DNA from: Microbacterium halophytorum | GTDB taxonomy: Bacteria; Actinomycetota; Actinomycetes; Actinomycetales; Microbacteriaceae | DNA: 64,000 nt | Direction of reading: 5' to 3' | Assembly: GCF_002970975.1 (NCBI RefSeq) | Contig: NZ_KZ672983.1 | Coordinates: 186,001-250,000, forward strand | Shown here: positions 58,752 to 64,000 of the stretch, in pieces | How positions within the stretch are numbered: the first letter of the stretch is position 1 | Layout: the number at the start of each line of letters is the position of its first letter | Made by a program: the position numbers and the translations under genes | The notes under the pieces: generated by a model | The model's database searches: none | Told to the model about the DNA's origin: nothing | What the model saw: the letters and a program-made list of their open reading frames with translations, nothing else

Positions 58752-61700
58752 TCAGATCACCTCGTCGAAGGTGCGGTCGGGGGTGCCGTAGCGGTGGGCC
58801 GTGATCGAGATCGACTGCTCGCGCAGGAACGGGAGCAGCTCGAGGCGCGCGGCCGTCGTGACCTCGCCCGCGTAGATCGCGAGGTCCGGATGCCCGTCGA
58901 TCGCTTCCGCGAGGCGCGTGCGCAGCTCGGCGGCCTGGTCGCGCGGGCCGACGATCCGCACGCGCGGCGGGTGCCGCAGCTCGGGAGCGTCCTCTTCGTC
59001 GACGGCCTCGAGGTCGTCCACGGCCTCTTCCGTGATGAGCTCCGGCTCAGGGTCCGCCCCGCGCCCGATCGCGTGGGCCGACGTCGTCGCGGGCGGCGCG
59101 CCCGCCCCGCCGAGCATGCCGTCCCAGGCCTCGGAGTCCGCCGACCGATCATCGCCGCCCGGATCCTGCTCGGTGCCGCCCCCGCCGTCCGCGGGCGCGG
59201 CCCCGCCGTTCGGCGCGTTGTCTCCGCCGACCTCGTCCGCGCCGTCCGGCTCGCCAACGCCCGGCTCCGCCGCGGGGCGCGGGTCGACGCGCGCGATCCA
59301 CTCGTCGTCGGTCTCGACGTGCACCCTGACCCGCAGGTCGTTCAGCGCCAGGCGCACGGCGGTCGGGAGCGGCTCGGGCGTGCTCACCGAGAAGTGGCTG
59401 CCCGTGCGCACGCCGGCGACCATGACGCGCAGCAGCTCGCGCCACCCGGCGTCCGCGGACGCCCTCACGGCGACGGGAACGTGGCGGTAGCGCAGCAGGT
59501 TGCGCTCGACCCCGAGCCCCGATGCATCCTTCACGCGGCCGAACTCGCGGTCCCACGCGAGCGCGTCGGAGAGCGCCCCGCGGCGCAGCCATTCGAAGCC
59601 CTCGTAGGGCAGCGTCGGCTGGGCCGCCTCGATGAGCGTGGCGATGCGGGTGTCGAGCCCCCGGAGGTGCACCGACTGCGACGCCTGGCCGCCCCGCGTG
59701 GGGGCCCATTCGCCGAGCCCGACGAGGTAGTTCGGGCCGCCGGCCTTCGTGCCGGTGCCGACCGACGAGCGCTTCCAGCCGCCGAACGGCTGCCGCTGCA
59801 CGATCGCGCCGGTGATGCCGCGGTTGACGTAGAGGTTGCCCGCCTCGACGCCGTCGAGCCACATCTCGAGGTCGCGCGGATCCTGCGTGAACAGACCCGC
59901 CGTCAGGCCGAACTCGACGGCATTCTGCATCCGGATGGCCTGCTCCATCGAGGAGGCGTGCATCACGCCGAGGACGGGCCCGAAGAACTCCTCGAGGTGG
60001 AAGCGCGAGCCGTGCTTCACGCCGATCCGGATGCCGGGAGTCCAGTAGCGTCGGCCGCCCCCAGGGAGCTCACGGGGCCGGATGAGCCAGTCCTCACCCT
60101 CGTCGAGGGTCGTCAGCGCCCAGTCGAGCTTGCCCTCCGGCACCTCGATCACGGGGCCGATCTCGCTCAGCGGGTCGCTGGGCGGGCCGACGCGGAGCGA
60201 TCGCGTCGCGTCGGTGAGCTGCCGCGCGAAGCGCTTGGAGCGGCCGACCGGGCCGATGAGGATCGCGAGCGAGGCGGCCGAGCACTTCTGCCCGGCGTGG
60301 CCGAAGGCGCTCTGCACGAGGTCGCGCGCCGCGAGGTCGAGGTCGGCGGAGGGCGCGATCACGATCGCGTTCTTGCCGCTCGTCTCGGCGTGGATCGGCA
60401 GGTCGGGTCGCCACGATCGGAACAGCTCGGCCGTCTCGAACGACCCCGTCAGGATGACGCGGTCGACGTGCGGGTGCTCGATCAGGGCGCGGCCGAGCTC
60501 GCCCTCGTCGATGTCGATCAGGTCGAGCGCCGTCTCCGGCACGCCGGCGGACCAGAGGGCGTCCGCGATGACGGCGGCGCATCGGCGGGCCTGGGGGGCC
60601 GGCTTCAGGACCACGCCGGACCCCGCGGCGAGCGCCGCCAGAACGCCGCCGGCCGGGATCGCGAGCGGGAAGTTCCACGGCGGCGCGACGACCGTGACGG
60701 CGGAGGGGACGAAGCGGGCGCCGGGAACGCGATCGAGCTCGCCGGCGTTCGCGGCGTAGTAGTTCGCGAAGTCGATCGCCTCGCTCACCTCGGCGTCGGC
60801 CTCGGCGAGCACCTTGCCGGTCTCGGACGCAGCGACCTCGATGAGGTCGGCGCGGCGCGCTTCGAGCTCGCGCGCGGCCCGGCGGAGGATATCGGCGCGC
60901 TCCGACGCGGGCGTCGCCGCCCAGGACTGCGCCGCGTAGCGGACGCCGAGCACGCGCGAGTTCAACTCGCCGCGGGTCGTCACGCGGGCCTGCTCGATGC
61001 GCTGCCGACCCAGGTCCGAATCGGGAACCCGCCCCATGATCGCCTTCGCCCAGTCCCGGTTCTCGGGAACGGACGGATCGGTGTCCGGTGTGTTCCGGAA
61101 GCCGGGCGCCCCGCCGGAGGCGACGGCGCGGCCGTGGAACTCGGCGGTGTCGACGAAGCCGTCGGCCGCGTCATCGCCCGCGTCGTCGCCCGAGCTGCCG
61201 CGGCTGATGCCGAGGACGGCCGCGGTGAGCGGCTCATCGCCCGCCGGCGCCTCGGCGGGCGCTTCGGCGGAGACGGCGCGGCGCCCCGTGCGGCGGGGGC
61301 CCGTGCCGAGGTCGTGCGCCCGCGCGCGGCGCACCGAGTCGGCGAAGCGTTCCCGCTCGCGCTCGAAGAGGTCGGGGTGGGTGACCAGCTCGTAGGCCGC
61401 CGACAGGAAGTTCTCGCCCGACGCGTTCTCCTCGAGCCGGCGCACGAGGTAGCCGATCGCGACGTCGAACTCCGCCGGCTCGACGACGGGAACGTACAGC
61501 CGCACGGGGCCGACGGTCTCGGCGACGGCCTGCGCCTGCCCCTGCGCCATCCCGAGCAGCATCTCGAACTCGACGGCCTCGCTGACGCCGCGCGCCTCGG
61601 CGAGCGCGTGCGCGTAGCCGATGTCGAAGAGGTTGTGCCCCGCGACGCCGACGCGCACGGCGCGCACGGCATCCGGGGCGAGCGCCTCGTTCAGGCACCG

Positions 61701-62663
61701 GATGTAGTCGGCGTCGGTGTCGAGCTTCGTGTCGTAGGTCGCGGGCTCCCAGCCGTGCATCGCCGCCTCGACGCGCTCCATCGGCAGGTTCGCGCCCTTG
61801 ACGAGTCGCACCTTGATCGGCTCGCCGCCGGCGTCGACACGGCCCCGCGCCCACACCGTCAGCTCGCGCAGCGCCGGCAGCGCATCCGGGAGGTAGGTCT
61901 GCAGGACGATCCCGGCGCGCACGCCGGACAGCTGCGGCTGGTCGAGCAGCCGGCGGAACACCGCGATGGTGAGGTCGAGGTCGCGGTACTCCTCGGTGTC
62001 GAGGCCCACGAAGGTGCCGTTCGACGCGGCGAGCTCGTACAGCGGGGTGAGGCGCTCGACGACGCGGTCGACGGTGTCGTCGAACGCCCACATCGACACC
62101 CGGCTGATGATGCTCGAGACCTTGACCGAGACGTAGTCGACGTCGTCGCGCTCGACGAGGCGCCGGATGCCCGCGAGCCGGCGGCCGGCCTCCTTCTCGC
62201 CGAGGACGGCCTCGCCCAGGAGGTTCAGGTTCGCGCGCTGGCCCTGTGCGCGGATGCGGCCGATCGTCTGGTCGAGCTTCTCGGGCCGGGCATCAGCGAT
62301 GAGGTGGCCGACCATCGAGCGCAGCCCCCGTCGCGCGGCGGGGATGACAGCGGCGGGCGCCGCGGTGCCGACCATGCCGCCGAGCCGGATGGCGGCGCGC
62401 GTCGACACGGGGAGGGATCGCGGCGCGAGCGGAGCGATGCGGGCGAGGCTCCGCGCGGCGGCCGCGTGGCTCTCCGGCCGCATCACGCCGTCGACGAAGC
62501 CGACCGTGAACTCGAGGCCCTTGTCATCGCGCAGGACGCCGGCGAGGCGCTCCGCCCCCGCATCCTCCGACGCGTTCGCGGCCCGCGAGACCCAGGTGCG
62601 CGCGAGCGCCGCGGCCCGATCGACGAGGTCCTCCGCCACCAGCGGGTCTTCGAAGCTCCCCAT
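58752..62663 (-). CDS. putA: Bifunctional proline dehydrogenase/P5C dehydrogenase
   Basis: 1303 aa. N-terminal PRODH barrel (about 1-480): ANLNLLGEAVLGEKEAGRRL, VSVKVSSIISR, FVGLDTEEYRDLDLT, VRLVKGANLPMERVEA, FEMLLGMAQGQAQAVAE. ALDH domain (about 560-1050): VVAPPWNFPLAIPAGGVLAA, VILTGSFETAELF, AETSGKNAIVIAP, catalytic Cys in GQKCSAASLAIL, EEFFGPVLGVMHASS, FGGWKRSSVGTGTKAGGPNY. A further ~250 residues include an acidic, Gly-rich linker (about 1140-1230) and a small terminal domain. Oxidises proline, and P5C from RocD, to glutamate. No DNA-binding RHH domain. Divergent from the GNAT gene. Confidence 0.95.
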   Translation of the reverse strand: MGSFEDPLVAEDLVDRAAALARTWVSRAANASEDAGAERLAGVLRDDKGLEFTVGFVDGVMRPESHAAAARSLARIAPLAPRSLPVSTRAAIRLGGMVGTAAPAAVIPAARRGLRSMVGHLIADARPEKLDQTIGRIRAQGQRANLNLLGEAVLGEKEAGRRLAGIRRLVERDDVDYVSVKVSSIISRVSMWAFDDTVDRVVERLTPLYELAASNGTFVGLDTEEYRDLDLTIAVFRRLLDQPQLSGVRAGIVLQTYLPDALPALRELTVWARGRVDAGGEPIKVRLVKGANLPMERVEAAMHGWEPATYDTKLDTDADYIRCLNEALAPDAVRAVRVGVAGHNLFDIGYAHALAEARGVSEAVEFEMLLGMAQGQAQAVAETVGPVRLYVPVVEPAEFDVAIGYLVRRLEENASGENFLSAAYELVTHPDLFERERERFADSVRRARAHDLGTGPRRTGRRAVSAEAPAEAPAGDEPLTAAVLGISRGSSGDDAGDDAADGFVDTAEFHGRAVASGGAPGFRNTPDTDPSVPENRDWAKAIMGRVPDSDLGRQRIEQARVTTRGELNSRVLGVRYAAQSWAATPASERADILRRAARELEARRADLIEVAASETGKVLAEADAEVSEAIDFANYYAANAGELDRVPGARFVPSAVTVVAPPWNFPLAIPAGGVLAALAAGSGVVLKPAPQARRCAAVIADALWSAGVPETALDLIDIDEGELGRALIEHPHVDRVILTGSFETAELFRSWRPDLPIHAETSGKNAIVIAPSADLDLAARDLVQSAFGHAGQKCSAASLAILIGPVGRSKRFARQLTDATRSLRVGPPSDPLSEIGPVIEVPEGKLDWALTTLDEGEDWLIRPRELPGGGRRYWTPGIRIGVKHGSRFHLEEFFGPVLGVMHASSMEQAIRMQNAVEFGLTAGLFTQDPRDLEMWLDGVEAGNLYVNRGITGAIVQRQPFGGWKRSSVGTGTKAGGPNYLVGLGEWAPTRGGQASQSVHLRGLDTRIATLIEAAQPTLPYEGFEWLRRGALSDALAWDREFGRVKDASGLGVERNLLRYRHVPVAVRASADAGWRELLRVMVAGVRTGSHFSVSTPEPLPTAVRLALNDLRVRVHVETDDEWIARVDPRPAAEPGVGEPDGADEVGGDNAPNGGAAPADGGGGTEQDPGGDDRSADSEAWDGMLGGAGAPPATTSAHAIGRGADPEPELITEEAVDDLEAVDEEDAPELRHPPRVRIVGPRDQAAELRTRLAEAIDGHPDLAIYAGEVTTAARLELLPFLREQSISITAHRYGTPDRTFDEVI

Positions 62664-62681
62664 GGCTCCACACTAGTGAGC

Positions 62682-62698
62682 GCAGTTGTGGGAACTGC
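62682..62698. promoter_or_regulatory. Dyad upstream of putA
   Basis: GCAGTT-GTGGG-AACTGC has perfect 6-base arms, 19 bases upstream of the putA start, in the 97-bp gap to the GNAT gene. Possible operator; no candidate regulator is in the window. Confidence 0.3.
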
Positions 62699-62760
62699 TG
62701 ATCTGCATGCGTTCGAACGCGGATTTCTCCCCGTGCATCCGGGCCCCTATGCTCGGCCTC

Positions 62761-63258
62761 ATGAGTACCGACGACGTGCTGATCCGCCCCATCCGCGATG
62801 TCGACGCCGAGGCCATGGGCCGTGTCCACGCCCAGGTGTGGCACGAGACCTACGACGGCATGATCTCTTCCGCCGCGCTCGAGGCCGTCTCACCCCGGCG
62901 CCTGGCCGACCTGTGGTCGAACTACTCCTCCCGCGGCGAGGAATACCGCCACGCGGCCGCCCTCGTCGACGGCGAGATCGTGGGCTTCGCCGGCTCCGGC
63001 CCTGCGCGCGACGACGATGCGCCCGCCGACCGCGAGCTCTACTTCGTCTTCCTGCTCGACTCGTGGCACCGCAAGGGCATCGGCCGCGCCCTGTTCGACG
63101 CCGTGACCGACCCCGGCGAGCCGCTCTACGGCTGGATCGCCGAGAACTACCCGGGCGGCGAGGCGTTCTACACGAAGCGCGACTTCGTGTTCGACGGCGC
63201 TCGGCGCGACGAGACCTTCCTCGGCGAGACGCTCACCGAGGTCCGCTTCTCGCGCTGA
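62761..63258 (+). CDS. GNAT-family N-acetyltransferase
   Basis: 165 aa from ATG 62761. GNAT fold: IRPIRDVDAEAMGRVHAQVW (beta1-alpha1), VDGEIVGFAGSGPA (beta2-3), ELYFVFLLDSWHRKGIGRAL with the acetyl-CoA loop (Q/RxxGxG/A variant HRKGIG), and NYPGGEAFYTKRDFVFDGAR near the C-terminus. Substrate unknown. The short gap to the F420 ligase (78 bp) contains its own GGAGGG, so co-transcription is possible. Confidence 0.88.
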   Translation: MSTDDVLIRPIRDVDAEAMGRVHAQVWHETYDGMISSAALEAVSPRRLADLWSNYSSRGEEYRHAAALVDGEIVGFAGSGPARDDDAPADRELYFVFLLDSWHRKGIGRALFDAVTDPGEPLYGWIAENYPGGEAFYTKRDFVFDGARRDETFLGETLTEVRFSR

Positions 63259-63336
63259 GCGGCGCGCACACGCTCTCCGCGCCGCACCCGCGTGCGGCGT
63301 GCGACGATCGTCTGCGGAGCAACGGAGGGTGACCGG

Positions 63337-64000
63337 ATGAACGGGTTGCGGATCTGGGCGCCGGAGGGCATCGGCGAGGTGCGCGAGGGCGACGACCTCG
63401 TCGGCCTCATCGCGGGCGTCGTCGGCGACCAGCTGGCCGACGGCGACATCGTGGTGGTGACGAGCAAGATCGTCTCCAAGGCGGAGGGCCGCTTCCTCGC
63501 GGCCGACGACCGCGAGGACGCCATCACGTCCGAGACGGTGCGCGTCGTCGCCGACCGCACGTGGCCCGACGGCACCCGCACCCGGATCGTCGAGAACCGC
63601 ATCGGCGTCGTCGCGGCCGCCGCCGGCGTCGACGCATCGAACACCCCGGACGGCACCGTGCTGCTGCTGCCGGAGGATCCCGATGCGTCGGCCCGTCTCA
63701 TCGCTGCCGGCCTGCGCGAGCGCACGGGAGCGCGCGCGGGCGTGATCCTCTCCGACACGCTCGGGCGGGCGTGGCGCGACGGTCAGACCGACCACGCGAT
63801 CGGCGCCGGCGGGGTTCGGGTCTTCGACGACCTGCGGGGCACGACCGACGCGCAGGGCCGCGAGCTGGCGGTGACCAAGCCCTGCGTCGCGGACGAGCTC
63901 GCGGCCGCCGCCGACCTCGTCAAGGGCAAGGCGACCGGCCGGCCCGTGGCGGTCATCCGGGGCCGCGCCGACCTCGTCGGCCCGCTCGACCTGCCCGGCG
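63337..64000 (+). CDS. fbiB: Coenzyme F420-0:L-glutamate ligase (CofE/FbiB N-terminal), 3' end missing
   Basis: Open from ATG 63337 (GGAGGG eight bases upstream) to the right edge, 221 codons visible. CofE motifs: [40 protein letters not shown] (family usually RHGFVxANAGVDxSN), [68 protein letters not shown]. Adds gamma-glutamate to F420-0, using GTP. Whether a C-terminal nitroreductase-like FbiB domain follows cannot be seen. Implies the organism makes F420. Confidence 0.9.
   Translation, partial: MNGLRIWAPEGIGEVREGDDLVGLIAGVVGDQLADGDIVVVTSKIVSKAEGRFLAADDREDAITSETVRVVADRTWPDGTRTRIVENRIGVVAAAAGVDASNTPDGTVLLLPEDPDASARLIAAGLRERTGARAGVILSDTLGRAWRDGQTDHAIGAGGVRVFDDLRGTTDAQGRELAVTKPCVADELAAAADLVKGKATGRPVAVIRGRADLVGPLDLPG

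Noticed and set aside
58551..63332. Open frame of about 1590 codons on the plus strand across putA
   Set aside because: Antisense shadow of putA: Arg/Val/Gly-rich, no family motifs, while the minus strand carries every PutA signature. Long antisense frames are expected at this GC content.

Overview
The window is very GC-rich, gene-dense DNA with Actinomycetota features: GTG starts, frequent ATGA stop/start overlaps, GlnR-type nitrogen boxes, a DasR-type dre site and an F420-0:gamma-glutamyl ligase. Gene content and the heavy use of CCGGATG/CATCCGG words suggest a Microbacteriaceae chromosome (Microbacterium-like). This is an inference from style, not from a marker gene. No rRNA, tRNA, CRISPR array, transposase or phage gene was seen.

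Layout. 1-4113: a toxin/immunity-like patch with three tandem paralogues of a YezG-like protein (the first cut by the left edge), a relic of a fourth, a membrane protein, and a TNT-domain (NAD+ glycohydrolase-type) protein tail to tail with them. 4287-6957: pheA and pgm, divergent. 6966-13240: a tightly coupled five-gene operon encoding a CHAT-family caspase-like protease, a TPR protein carrying a 129-bp minisatellite, and three unrecognised proteins. This is the best candidate for an undescribed system. 13297-21605: small hypothetical and membrane proteins, an AI-2E-type permease, a lipoate ligase with its accessory domain at the N-terminus, an alpha/beta hydrolase, a MetE-like protein and an MFS exporter.

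21737-42524 is a carbohydrate region: a LacI regulator and rhaI with a clear operator; a GH51 arabinofuranosidase / Gfo-Idh-MocA oxidoreductase / ThuA operon with a divergent LacI regulator; an uncharacterised catabolic cluster (epimerase, MHS transporter, FAD oxidoreductase, IclR); cutC; nagBA under a perfect 18-bp dre palindrome; and a DeoR regulator followed by rhaD and rhaB. Rhamnose degradation is therefore split into two loci about 15 kb apart.

42652-54208 holds a complete nitrate-to-ammonia assimilation block: nitrate reductase, its reductase subunit, a NarK-type transporter, nirB, nirD, and the siroheme enzymes cysG and sirB. Three 38-39 bp GlnR-box-like sites lie upstream of narK, nirB and sirB. 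The nirD-cysG junction is duplicated and decayed into two tiny coupled frames. 54457-64000: a Bcr/CflA-type exporter, ddaH-rocD and a large putA (arginine/ornithine/proline to glutamate), a GNAT acetyltransferase, and the start of the F420 ligase gene, cut by the right edge.

Two patterns recur across the window. Gaps between genes carry long inverted repeats, including an ATTTGTGCCGTTGTCG family with at least four clear copies and a GTGCACAACGCAG-ended family of about 98 bp. In addition, several within-operon gaps are filled exactly by short frames that overlap both neighbours by ATGA or GTGA.
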